Shown: positions 9,687 through 19,035 of the stretch, in pieces
Layout: every line of letters begins with the position of its first letter
Numbering within the stretch: the first letter of the stretch is position 1
The notes under the pieces: model-generated
Seen by the model: the letters and a program-made list of their open reading frames with translations, nothing else
Told to the model about the DNA's origin: nothing
Databases searched by the model: none
Source of the DNA: Erigeron canadensis
Taxonomy: Eukaryota > Streptophyta > Magnoliopsida > Asterales > Asteraceae
DNA length: 64,000 nucleotides
Reading direction: 5' to 3'
Assembly: GCF_010389155.1 (NCBI RefSeq)
Contig: NC_057762.1
Coordinates: 9,659,513-9,723,512, forward strand
Position numbers and translations under genes: made by a program

Positions 9687-10513
9687 AAAAAAGTTTCAAG
9701 AGTGTGGTTTTTAAACTCAGTGCCATGATCACTTCTGAGTTCTTTGACCCTTATGCTGTTGAGATTTTCCATTTTCTTAATGAATTTGATGATTTCATCA
9801 GCAGCATCACTCTTAGAATTAAGGAAAATTGTCCAAGTATATCGTGAATATTCATCCACAATCACTAAAGTGTATCTGCTACCCTTTAGACTTTGGACAT
9901 TCACTGGACCAAAAAGGTCCATGTGAAAAAGGTGAAAACAACCCTTAACAGAGTTGGCTTGTTTAGTTTTAAAAGTAGCTCTATGGCATTTGCCTTTTTC
10001 ACAAGCCCCACAGAGCCTATCTTTTTCAAAAGAGAGAGGAGGAAGGCCACGAACAAGGTTCTTTTTGGCCAGTGAGTTTATGGTTTTGAAATTCACATGC
10101 GACATACGCTTGTGCCATAACCAATTTAGTTCAGCAGCTGACTTGGCAAAGAAACAAGTCTCACTATCAGTTTTGACAGGAGTGAAGTCAACGAGATATA
10201 CATCTCGTTTTCTTGGAGCGACCAATACGACTTCCTTGTTGATATTTACAACAGTCCCTTGATGTTTATCAAGAATGACTTTGTAGTCAGCGTCACAAAG
10301 TTGACTTATGCTTATGAGATTGTGTTTTAATCCATTCACATAGGCAACTTTGGAGAATTTGATTAACCCATTTGAGAGGAGACCATAACCTTCAGTTTGT
10401 CCCGTAGAATTATCACCAAACACTACAGTAGGGCCAGCGGCCTCTACATAGTTATCCAGCAAGGTCTTTGAGCCAGTCATGTGTTTTGAACATCCACTAT
10501 CCAAATACCACAC
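9680..10513 (-). CDS. Copia protease and integrase N-terminal half
   Basis: It opens with WYLDSGCSKHMTG, the aspartic protease active site with intact DSG. The integrase HHCC zinc finger follows (WHKRMSH ... CGACEKGKCH), then the first catalytic Asp (HMDLFGP) and the second (RSDHGTEF). The frame ends where an extra T in a T-run disrupts the integrase core. Upstream of the first Met the same frame continues through GSLGKGV to a TAG at about 10533, immediately before which the sequence resembles a 3' splice site. Confidence 0.92.
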   Translation of the reverse strand: MWYLDSGCSKHMTGSKTLLDNYVEAAGPTVVFGDNSTGQTEGYGLLSNGLIKFSKVAYVNGLKHNLISISQLCDADYKVILDKHQGTVVNINKEVVLVAPRKRDVYLVDFTPVKTDSETCFFAKSAAELNWLWHKRMSHVNFKTINSLAKKNLVRGLPPLSFEKDRLCGACEKGKCHRATFKTKQANSVKGCFHLFHMDLFGPVNVQSLKGSRYTLVIVDEYSRYTWTIFLNSKSDAADEIIKFIKKMENLNSIRVKELRSDHGTEFKNHTLETFLC

Positions 10514-10554
10514 ACCTTTTCCCAGTGAACCCTACAAGGATAAGACAGAAGGTT

Positions 10555-12123
10555 TTAGTTTGGTCCATTTTCAGACTCACTGACAGGAATATCAGTAGAA
10601 GTAATGATGGGTGCATCAGTTGTGGAGGAAGACTCAGCGGAGAAAGTTTCCTCAAGGGTGAGGTGGTTTCCTAAGTTAGGAAGCATATGAGTTCTGTCAT
10701 TCTCATCAGTGGGCATTATGTTATTCTCATATTCTTGAAGCACCACTGAGTTGCTAACAACGTTGGGAGCACTGAACTCAACTAGCATTGCAGGTCGTCC
10801 CCACGAATTGGAGATGACATTCTGAGAATGAGGAATTTCAATGCGTTGAGAGGCAATATAGTTGGCAAGATTAGATTGATGAGTCCCCACAGACCCAGTG
10901 TCAATGAAGAGAGATTCATTTGGAGGACTCTCACTAATCATGGAAGATAAGGCAGGGTTGGTTAGAGAGGCACAGGCTGAAGTGTGAGCATTTGATTGCA
11001 CAACAACTTCATGGGCATCTCTTGAGTTACAGCAATCTGTAGCAATGTGTCCTCTCATGCCACAAATATAGCATTTCCTGTTAGAGGAGTTGCTTTGTTG
11101 ATTGTTAAGAAGGAATTCTTTAAGTTGAGAAGACAAGTCATTGACCTGTTGAGCAAGTTCAACAATTTTTGGGTCAGAAGAGGTTGAAGCCTTAGTTTTT
11201 GCCTTGGACTTAGGCTTTGATTTTTGCTTGCGAGAATTCTTTGAGAGAGGAGGGGGACCCAAGAGAGATTTGCCAGTGGGGTCATCTAGACGAGGAGTGG
11301 AAGAGGAGGCCACTTGTGAGCCTCTTAACATACTCCAGGCTTGTTTTAGATCAAATTGAGACGAGGAAGTCCTGGATTGAAGAACCCTATTGGGAGTGGT
11401 GGATCTAGAAGATCGATTAGGAGTGGAAGACCTCCCTTGCCTATGAGGGAGATATTCCAAAAGAGGAATAAACGATTGTGACTGCTGGGAAGACAACTGT
11501 CTTTTATTGGGAGTGGAGGATCTCACTTGGTGATGTGGCAAGTGTCCCCTTTGTGGAGTCACACTCCTTGCTTGGTGCTGGGAACCATTTCCTCGCTGAG
11601 GAGTAACACTCCTTAGTCGCTGCTGAGAAATGTTTCCTCACTGAGGAGTTGTATTCCTTATTTGTTGCTGAGGAATGTTTCCTCGCTGAGGAGTGGTTGG
11701 TCTGTTGACCGACTGAGGCACATTACCTCTTTGAGGAGTTGGGTGTCTCAGAATTGATCGAGGTGGAGAAGAATGAGAGTCCCGCTGATGGACAATCGAT
11801 TTGGCTTGAGATGAGCCTTTATCATGAAACCTAACATCTCCAAACCTTACACGTCTCTCCATGAGGCGTTCATGCTGAGATTCATCAGCACTTAAGATTT
11901 TAGAAGGAAAAGAATTTGATGAGATAGACTGAGGTTGCTGTTTAGTATGATCCGCTCGCTTAGGCGTGCTATAGTCATAAGGAGCAGCAACGTTACTTCT
12001 TTTGAAAGTCTCAGACTTATTCAAAGTAAGGGGCTGAGGAGCGATGGACTTGTACCCATCACTTGAAATATCTCCATGAAATGTTTCATTTGGAAAATAT
12101 TGAATTTTGCCTTCGTGTGGCAT
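10555..12123 (-). pseudogene. Linker ORF between gag and protease with second zinc knuckle (stop-interrupted)
   Basis: One frame runs from the ATG at 12123 to the TAA at 10555, interrupted only by TGA at 11638-11640. The stop falls in a repeated PQRGN motif where sister repeats have CGA, so a CpG C-to-T change is likely. The N-terminal half is basic and repeat-rich. The C-terminal half has a lysine-rich stretch and a CCHC knuckle, CYICGMRGHIATDC, followed by an acidic/Ser-rich tail. The ATG overlaps the gag stop as TGATG, so translation would need reinitiation or a shift. No enzyme motif was seen. Confidence 0.75.
11390..11760 (-). repeat. Coding tandem repeat, about 45-bp units
   Basis: Imperfect units encode variants of TPQRGN(I/V)PQQQ(I/V)R(N/S)T. 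The best-matching units start near 11545, 11590, 11635, 11680 and 11725; degenerate units extend toward 11390 as STPNR-type repeats. The period is a multiple of three, so copy-number change keeps the frame. One unit carries the TGA stop. Confidence 0.8.
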
Positions 12124-14027
12124 CAGCCAACAATAGGCAAGTGGGAAAATATGTTATTTGAGGATGAGGAAGAGCTAACTACTTTAGCTTCAGAAGAATT
12201 TGAAGGGTCGCTGGAGAGAGATGTGGAGGATCCAGCGTCCATTTCAGTGTGGTAATCATTTCCTTTAACGAAATACCACTTTTTCATTTCCTCAGGAGAA
12301 GTAATATCAGAAGGAGGAATTGAGATTTCCGGTTTCACATCATCTTTAAACATGTCAGCGATACAGGCAGCAGATTCAAAATCTCCACCTATCACTGCCC
12401 GAACTTGTGCAGGGACTTGTTCATTAAGACATTGATGATGAAACTTAGAAGCTTTTGACCAAGAGGTCACAATCTTCTTGAGGTTGAGAACTTCAAGCTT
12501 GAGTTTTTCATTTTCAAGCTGAAGTTTTTGAGTCAGCAACTCATGTGACTGAAGTTCAACGTGAACATTCTTTAGTCTGTTGAGTTTCTCAGATTTTTCA
12601 CTCAATTCAGCACGCAGAGTTTCTACGAATTGAAGGTCACATGACAAGGACTCAAAAATTTTGGTTTTGTCCTCATCAGCAGTTGAAAGAAGAGTATGTA
12701 CCTTTTTGACAGTGACGTTTGCCCACTGACTTGTTGAGACTTGGTCTTTTGTCAGCGCATCAATATCAGCCAGAGCCATGAGACACATGGCGTCAACATA
12801 CTCCTCATCATCAGAGTCATCTGAATCAGCCCAGTCGTGCTCTTCAGCGACCAGACCTTTGCCTGGTGTTTTGGCTTCTTTAGATTCAGCCATTTTGGCT
12901 TTGAGCTGATAATACTTGTTCTTGTATTCATCAGCAGTTTTAGATAAGTTAGATTTTGGAGTAGCAGGAGTTGGGATAGAAACCCTGCACTCCTTTTGAT
13001 AGTGGCCTTTTCTACCACATTTCCAGCATTCTTCCTGTGATTTATCCACAGGAGGCATATATGGAGCAACCGACTTACGGTTGTTCCATTTCCTGGAGTA
13101 CTTCTTTCCAGCGATTAAGGCAAATTCAACAAAATCACTGAACATTTCCTGTTTCTCTTCAGCATCAAGCTCTTCAACAAGAGCTTGAAAGGATGTTGGA
13201 AGAGAAGAGGTGCTGGCACCATCATTGGGATAGATGGGCTCAGAAGAGATGAGAGCAAGAGGGTCAGTTAAGGGGTTTGCAGAAGTGCTGGTTGCAGAAG
13301 AGGAGCCAGCATGTCTCCTAGATTCTGCAGAGGCTCTAATGTTTTGAGCCAAGGCTTTCTCTTCAAATTGAAGAGTGCCAAACAACTCCTCAAGATCCAG
13401 TTCTTGAATCTTTTTGGTGGTACGGAGGATTTGTCTAAGATTCTGCCATTTGAGAGGAAGAGAATCGATGAATTTATGGCATACCTCAAAATTGTCATGG
13501 GTAATGCTAACGTTTGTCATGTCATTGAGCAACCCTTTAAATCGGGTATATGTGCCCTCGAGACTTTCATCAGGAAGAGAAAAGAAATTTTCATAGAGGT
13601 CAATTTTCTTGGTTTTAATCAAGTCAGCTGACCCTTCATAAGTGCTTACTAGTCTTTCCCAAACTTCTTTTGAAGTGGGGAATTTAATGACTAGTTTCAT
13701 CACCTCAGTGGGAAAGGTGGTGATGATCATGTTTTTCAATCTGGAGTCAAGATTGACGAGCTTTCGCTCTTCTTTAGTCCACTGGACTTCAGGCTTGACT
13801 AGATCTGTTACAATTTCAGGAGCATCAGGTGTTGCACCTGGTGTCCTTTGAACATATGTGGGAATGTAAGGAACTTCATTTAGAATGGTCATAAGATATG
13901 GTTCTACACCCACTATGTGTAGTAACATTCGTTCCTTCCATGAACCAAAGTCCATTGGCTCAAATTTTGGAGGAATAGAAACGTAACCAAAGTCACGCAT
14001 GTTAACAAGAGTGGGTACAGACGACAT
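12123..14027 (-). CDS. Copia gag polyprotein
   Basis: This 634-residue ORF starts 138 bp inside the 5' LTR and is intact. Residues 1-240 match the copia gag (UBN2-type) capsid fold, with FGSWKERM near the start and the FHKFIDSLP/LKWQ region later. A CCHC nucleocapsid knuckle, CWKCGRKGHYQKEC, lies at about 332-345. An acidic segment and a predicted coiled coil (about 455-530) follow. It makes virus-like particles that package element RNA. The stop overlaps the next ATG (TGATG). As the one intact major ORF, it might still be expressed. Confidence 0.93.
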   Translation of the reverse strand: MSSVPTLVNMRDFGYVSIPPKFEPMDFGSWKERMLLHIVGVEPYLMTILNEVPYIPTYVQRTPGATPDAPEIVTDLVKPEVQWTKEERKLVNLDSRLKNMIITTFPTEVMKLVIKFPTSKEVWERLVSTYEGSADLIKTKKIDLYENFFSLPDESLEGTYTRFKGLLNDMTNVSITHDNFEVCHKFIDSLPLKWQNLRQILRTTKKIQELDLEELFGTLQFEEKALAQNIRASAESRRHAGSSSATSTSANPLTDPLALISSEPIYPNDGASTSSLPTSFQALVEELDAEEKQEMFSDFVEFALIAGKKYSRKWNNRKSVAPYMPPVDKSQEECWKCGRKGHYQKECRVSIPTPATPKSNLSKTADEYKNKYYQLKAKMAESKEAKTPGKGLVAEEHDWADSDDSDDEEYVDAMCLMALADIDALTKDQVSTSQWANVTVKKVHTLLSTADEDKTKIFESLSCDLQFVETLRAELSEKSEKLNRLKNVHVELQSHELLTQKLQLENEKLKLEVLNLKKIVTSWSKASKFHHQCLNEQVPAQVRAVIGGDFESAACIADMFKDDVKPEISIPPSDITSPEEMKKWYFVKGNDYHTEMDAGSSTSLSSDPSNSSEAKVVSSSSSSNNIFSHLPIVG

Positions 14028-14131
14028 CTTTTAAAAATAGAAAAGAAAAAATTTAGATTTAATTGTGAAGAAAAGAAAATAATGTAAACACAAGAGGCAA
14101 ACAGATCTTGTTCCAATAATTTAGGAACGGT

Positions 14132-14163
14132 GGCTCTGATACCACTTGGGGGCTCTGATACCA
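14132..14163 (-). other. Duplicated primer-binding site (tRNA-iMet type), copia element 1
   Basis: On the minus strand the 5' LTR ends in CCATCA, then AG, then TGGTATCAGAGCC (14151-14163), complementary to the initiator tRNA-Met 3' end. A second identical TGGTATCAGAGCC lies at 14132-14144, 19 bp downstream. The copy next to the LTR has the standard 2-nt spacing. Confidence 0.9.
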
Positions 14164-14165
14164 CT

Positions 14166-14824
14166 TGATGGTCCACGAATGCACTGCTTGTGTTTTAATT
14201 AACTAACTTGTAATATAAAGACGAAGTAACAAGAACAGAGATGAGAAGTAAGAACTTTGTTCAGTTATATGTATTTCAACTAAACGATGAAAACATGGAT
14301 GGTTGTTTGATAACAACAATGAACAATAAACAGAAAAATATGTTAAGTTTTTGAACACACAAAAAACTTAACAAATTACTTAGAGAAAATAAAGTAAAAC
14401 TGTGGAACACACCAACCAACCATTATGGCTAGGTCAAGTGATTCCTTTTATAGGCAGATAAGGAATCACATGACTACCCTAGTAGATGTTGACACATGAA
14501 GGTTGTCAACTATCTATTGGTGGATCATTCAGATCTGCAGAAGCCTCTTTCCTTCATCTTGTTTGTTTCCAAAAACGGTATGAAAGAGAAACTTCACTGC
14601 ACCGAAGTAGTACAAGGTCACATGTTTTCATCTTGATCTTCCGACACGTGTCCTTGGGACCATTCTTCTATTCCTCAAATTCCCGCTCATATTTGACTTA
14701 CAAATATTGGACGGTGAGTCATTGAACATATCCTTTAGACTTTGAAGATAGATTATGCTTGCAGATATATGAGCTCGCTGAATGACCTGCTCGCTGAGTT
14801 CCTCAGCGAATCCCTGATCCAACA
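14166..14824 (-). repeat. 5' LTR of copia element 1 (659 bp)
   Basis: Nearly identical to the copy at 1423-2092; differences seen are four transitions and one 11-bp indel. It is flanked by ATATA on the outside. Confidence 0.95.
14444..14453 (-). promoter_or_regulatory. Predicted LTR promoter TATA box, copia element 1
   Basis: The minus strand reads CTATAAAAGG, a near-perfect plant TATA box, in the U3 part of the 5' LTR. It would drive the genomic RNA toward gag. Confidence 0.6.
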
Positions 14825-14845
14825 ATATATATATATATATATATA

Positions 14846-15056
14846 TATAGGGGTTGGGTATTGTAAAACAAGTATTAAAGTAAAACAAATAGGATAAGAT
14901 CTTGACCCTTTGATCATGGTTAAATTGATGCACGACGATTCACAGAGCAATTGATGCATGATGATTTTCATGATGCACGTTGATTTTTAGTGTAGAGAAA
15001 CCTATTGTTTTATTTGTTTTACATTATTACTTGTGTTATTTTACCTAAAACCTATA
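14846..15056. mobile_element. MITE family 1, copy 1 (about 211 bp)
   Basis: Terminal inverted repeats of about 48 bp start with TATAGGGGTTGGGTATTGTA and share the internal GTAAAACAAATA. The element sits in TA-repeat DNA, consistent with a TA target as in Stowaway/Mariner-type MITEs, though the superfamily is uncertain. A second copy at 23471-23681 fixes the boundaries. Confidence 0.8.
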
Positions 15057-17365
15057 TATATATATATATTGCTGGTAGAGCATAGAGAAAAAAATAAATT
15101 TAACTTTCAATCTGGACCATCTAAATTAATAACGAAAGTTAATCCTAATCCTTTAAACTAAAAACAGGTTTCCTATCTCTGCTGTATGCTATAATAAAAC
15201 ACATTGGCAATTTTCTCCCGCTCTCACATCACCATCCATCGATACAGTCTATCACCTCCGCCCCTCTGTATCTGTGTCGCCGCCACCATCAGTGTCTCTT
15301 TCAAAACCATTTGTTCCGCCGTACGCCTCCATTGGCGCCGACACCACCATCTGCGGCAACAAAGGTTGGTACAATATTTGGATCCTTTTTTAAAATCCAA
15401 TATATTAGCTTTTTCATATTTTGATTATTAAAGTTAGGGTTCCTTTTGTTTACATGCGTATTCCAGATTTGGAGGGTATTGCAGATTTGGAGAAAAATTA
15501 AAATCAGGACACAAAAGGAATACGAAAAAGGAAAAGGGATATGAAAAATTGGTTCTTTTGATGAATTAAGGATGCGATTGAAAAGAAGAGGAAAAGGGAT
15601 ATGAAAGGTAATTTTCTTTTATTTTCCATTTTAATTAGTTTTATTTTTCATTTAAAATTTTTTTATATAAAGCATATGTAATCAATTTGTGAGCTGCTAT
15701 TTGTTGTTGCAACTCAGTTGAACTATATGGATGGCCGACTGACAAAAAGTATAATCGATTGTTGTGGTTTGTAGTGAAGTTATTTTTTAATTACTATTTA
15801 TGTTTATATGTCGGTATAGATGTATGTATGTATGTATGTATGTATGTATTGTATTATTTCTTACCCTTGAGTATATGATCTTTATATGAGTTGCTAATCG
15901 TTACTGCTACTATATTGTTTAGTGGATTTAGCAGAAGTTTATTATAGTAATTTGGAAGTACTATATAGTTATCATATAATCAAGGTTACTTTTCTAATCT
16001 CTATAGATACGTGATTAAGTACAGTCGTTGATTAACTATCAACAACGCCTATGTTCATTTTCGTTCTATGTAGATACAAGCAGCTTGGTCAATATGTAAA
16101 TTTCTTTCTGTTAGCTTTGCAACATAGCATAAACAAGTACAGTCTAACCATGTGATCTGTCATAAAATATAATCATTTTGATCCTTACTATGTTTTTAAG
16201 CCTAGCCATTTGACCTATTATGATCCTTACTTTTGAGCTGCTTCATTAGTCTATTGCTGTTGTTTTGTTCATTTACTCTTTTAACTTTATTATTGCTATT
16301 GTTTGTATTGCAGGATTGCAGCTTGGTTCTAAGCATGATATATTCAAAGGTTCCAATGGTGTAAGGTATGTAATTTGTTTGTCCATTTTGTTCTTCTGTT
16401 TACATTTTGAGTTTTGATGCTCATAACCGGGGCTATCACTAAATTATTAGTACCTTGCTACTAGCAAATGTCTTTGCTAAAAATACATAACTTGTGTACA
16501 ACAGCACCTTATCGACCCAATTGAAGGCCTCCTTATTTATTTCATGGATATTAATTGGCTTAAATATAGGCAAGGCTTGTGATAACAGTTATTCCTAATC
16601 AAACACAATGTTTGGAGCAAATACGCAGCTACAAGATACAGCAACCTTGCTCAAACTAATCTAGAGGATCCAGCCATTTTCATGGATATTAATTGTATTA
16701 TTAAAGGCAAACTAATCTAGAGGATCCAGCCATTTTCATGATCATGAAAACTCTTCTATCCAAGGAGATTGCAAATATTATATAATGGTTCAGTGGAAGT
16801 GTTTTTGAAGGTAGTATATCTTTTTTCTTTCTTGGTTATTATCGTAATTTGCTACTAGCAAATGTCTTTAATGAAATTACATAAGTTTGTGTACAATAGC
16901 AGCTTATCGACCCTTAAGAGAGTTGATTCAGCAAGAAAGAAAAAAAGATACTGTAAGTATTGCAACACACTCCCGGCAGTCTTCTCTTTCATGCATACTA
17001 CATTGGGTCTAATCTTAAATGGTTTGCGTTCATTTACGGGTTTGAGTTGGACCAGCTGGGTGCGGATATGGAGACTAGATGAGTTAGGGGTAACGGGGCC
17101 ATTTACATGTTTATTAGATAGGAATTGTTTAGTAAAGGCATGGGTTGTGATATGTTGTACCCAGTTGTTTCTCTTAAACGAAGAGACTATAGTTATCAAT
17201 GAAGAGATGATTAGACGAGCTTTGTTGCTAGACCATTTGATATTACCAGTAAGCGAAATAATCATACGCGTTTGACTAACTACATTAAAAGCTGAAAAAA
17301 TAGGAATTGAGCTCACATGTTGATGTTATGTTTCTATATGCGATTCTAATCTTATATGTTCAACT
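15057..17365. other. Intergenic stretch with UTR/intron-like features, no gene called
   Basis: A C-rich, UTR-like segment (15200-15370) ends with a possible donor after CAACAAAG. A short exon-like piece (about 16315-16366) has a good acceptor (TTGTATTGCAG) and donor (AAG then GTATGTAA), so a spliced non-coding transcript is conceivable. A (TATG)n microsatellite lies at about 15823-15849. ORFs of about 140-150 codons on both strands at 16855-17316 have no recognisable domain. A piece of about 60 bp at 16455-16516 recurs at 16850-16912. Confidence 0.4.
16652..16741. repeat. Two-copy direct repeat
   Basis: About 32 bp beginning AAACTAATCTAGAGGATCC occurs twice, about 55 bp apart. It is short and non-coding. 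Confidence 0.75.
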
Positions 17366-17778
17366 TGTAGAAAATATAGATAAATATGTAAAATAGACAC
17401 TCTTGAATGCAGCACATAATGAAAGAGCAGATTAACATTATCAAGGTTTAATTACACAGAAACAATTGAAACATAAACGATTAGGGTTTTCTCAACGGTA
17501 AGAAAAATAGAAGCTGCATCAAGAGGTGAAGCTATAGTGCCCTATATATCTCTTTCTTTTTATACACAAATAAGTTACAATTTCCTCCTTGATCTTCATG
17601 TCTCTTACAACTTTGGCCCAAACTCTAAGTCTTTATTCATCTCCAGTCCATACAGCAGAAACTAGCTCAAATTGTCCAGGTTTAGTCCCTCTTCCTGAAG
17701 AAGCATACACCTGTGGTCCATTATCTGCCAAAAACAACATTTTAAGTTAATTACATAATTAATTTGATAGTTTTAACA
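17366..17778 (-). repeat. 3' LTR of copia element 2 (413 bp)
   Basis: Matches 23743-24168. It lacks a 16-bp segment present near 23858 in the partner. A TATA-like GTATAAAAAG on the minus strand lies at 17556-17565. Confidence 0.92.
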
Positions 17779-17790
17779 CCCTCCCACAAA
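17779..17790 (-). other. Polypurine tract of copia element 2
   Basis: The minus strand reads TTTGTGGGAGGG directly before the LTR start TGTTAAAAC. It follows the RNase H stop codon by a few bases. Confidence 0.8.
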
Positions 17791-18647
17791 TTAATTGTGG
17801 AAGATATCAATCATTCCAATGCCTTTTGAGTGTTTGTCATGAAGAACAGAATTCAAACCTTTTGTAAATATGTCTGCAAGATTTTTTTCAGAAACAATTT
17901 TAACAGTCTCTATTACACCTAGATCAATCTTTTCTCTTACAAAATACAAATCAACTTCAAAATGTTTGGTCTTTTCATGAAACACTCGATTAGCACTAAT
18001 TTGTATGGCAACTTTGCTATCACAAAGAATGGGAACAGGTCCATCTTGCCTTATCCCAAATTCATTTAGAACCTTTAATACCCAGATAACTTCACAGGTG
18101 ATAGCTGCCAATGCTCTAAATTCTGCCTCTGCAGATGATCTAGAAATGGACTGTTTTTTACTTTTCCAAGCAATGGGTAAGCCACCTAGGAATAATGTGT
18201 ATCCAGTGATACTCTTCCTGGCAGTCACCCTCTTGGCCCAATCAGAGTCAACATATGCAGATAAGGAGAGAGAGGAATTACCTTTAATGTGTATGCCTTT
18301 ACCTGGAGAACCCTTTAAGTACCTCAGTACTCTAAGTGCAAGTTTGAAATGAGAAATATAAGGTTTATGCATAAACTGACTTAAGACATCAACAGAGTAA
18401 GATATATCAGGCCTGGTAAGAGTTAAATAAATTAATTTACCCACAAGCTTATGGTATTCAGTGGTGTTTTCTAAAAGAGTGTCATTAGGATCAATACAAG
18501 AAGGATTAAGGTTGGAATCAATGGGTGTTTGACAAGGTTTGCACCCAAGTAAACCATATTCAATAATAATATCAAGACAATACTTTATTTGGGTCATACA
18601 AACCCCATCAATAGTGTCATGAATTTCTATACCCAAGAAGTATCTAA
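17791..18647 (-). CDS. Copia element 2: RT C-terminal end and RNase H
   Basis: The element's own sequence resumes at RYFLGIEIHD after the MITE and covers the end of RT and the whole RNase H domain. The catalytic acids are present: Asp (VDSDWAK), Glu (SSAEAEF) and Asp (LCDSKVA). The chain ends LADIFTKGL... then stop, just before the polypurine tract. The open frame extends to 18687, but the bases beyond 18647 belong to the inserted MITE, so the apparent Met start is artefactual. Confidence 0.9.
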
Positions 18648-19035
18648 GGGCGCGTTTAGTTGGAGAAAATGTTTTTAAGTTTTCCATTTCTAGTTTTCTA
18701 GAAAATGAAAAGGTTTTTCATTTCTAAAAAACCCTTGAAAATTTTGAAAACGCGTTCAAAATAAAAGATGGAGTTATCATTTTTCCATTTTAGAAAACTA
18801 GAAAACATGTTCAAATTCACTTGTTTTCTAATTTCAGGTTTAGAAAATAGAAAAGTGAAAACAAAAACTGAAAAAAACAGTTTTCTAATTTTAGTGCAAA
18901 AGTTGAAAAGGGGAATTTTCATTTTCTAGGAAAACTTTTCTAAAAAATTACAATTTGAACGCGTTTCCTGTTTACCATGTTTTCTTGGAAAATGAAAATG
19001 GAAAACAAAGGAGTTTTCTTGAACTAAACGCACCC
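18648..19035. mobile_element. Tourist/PIF-Harbinger-like MITE inserted in RT (388 bp)
   Basis: Terminal inverted repeats read GGGCGCGTTTAGTT and, on the other strand, GGGTGCGTTTAGTT. The element is flanked by TAA on each side (18645-18647 and 19036-19038), and removing it with one TAA restores the RT reading across KDLGKL and RYFLG. A 3-bp TAA target suggests PIF/Harbinger; a 5-bp CTAAG duplication with slightly shorter ends would fit as well. The interior has several inverted copies of TTTTCTAGAAAA-like sequence. Confidence 0.85.

Larger units (their letters stand above)
1423..14824 (-). mobile_element. Copia LTR retrotransposon 1, 13.4 kb, full length, coding capacity broken
   Basis: LTRs at 1423-2092 and 14166-14824 both run TG...CA and are flanked by the 5-bp duplication ATATA (1418-1422 and 14825-14829). 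The minus-strand order is LTR, tRNA-iMet-type PBS, gag, linker with a second zinc knuckle, protease, integrase, RT, RNase H, a long third ORF, polypurine tract, LTR. Integrase before RT defines Ty1/copia. The large size and the ORF after RNase H resemble the SIRE/Maximus lineage, which is an inference. By eye the LTRs differ by at least four substitutions and one 11-bp indel, so insertion was recent. Pol carries frameshifts, an RT deletion and a nonsense codon, so this copy could not move by itself. Confidence 0.95.

Noticed and set aside
11390..11760. Regularly spaced repeats, considered as a CRISPR-like array
   Set aside because: They are contiguous 45-bp coding repeats without unique spacers, in a plant retrotransposon.
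14132..14163. tRNA-like sequence
   Set aside because: Only the 3' complement of initiator tRNA-Met is present, as a primer-binding site; no cloverleaf.
273..15776. A single CACTA element spanning from 273 to a TAGTG at about 15776
   Set aside because: The inverted ends do not match beyond a few bases and the flanking triplets differ.
16855..17316. Overlapping ORFs of 137 and 153 codons on opposite strands
   Set aside because: No domain recognised in either, codon use is unremarkable, and a 60-bp piece of the region is repeated upstream; I cannot support a gene.
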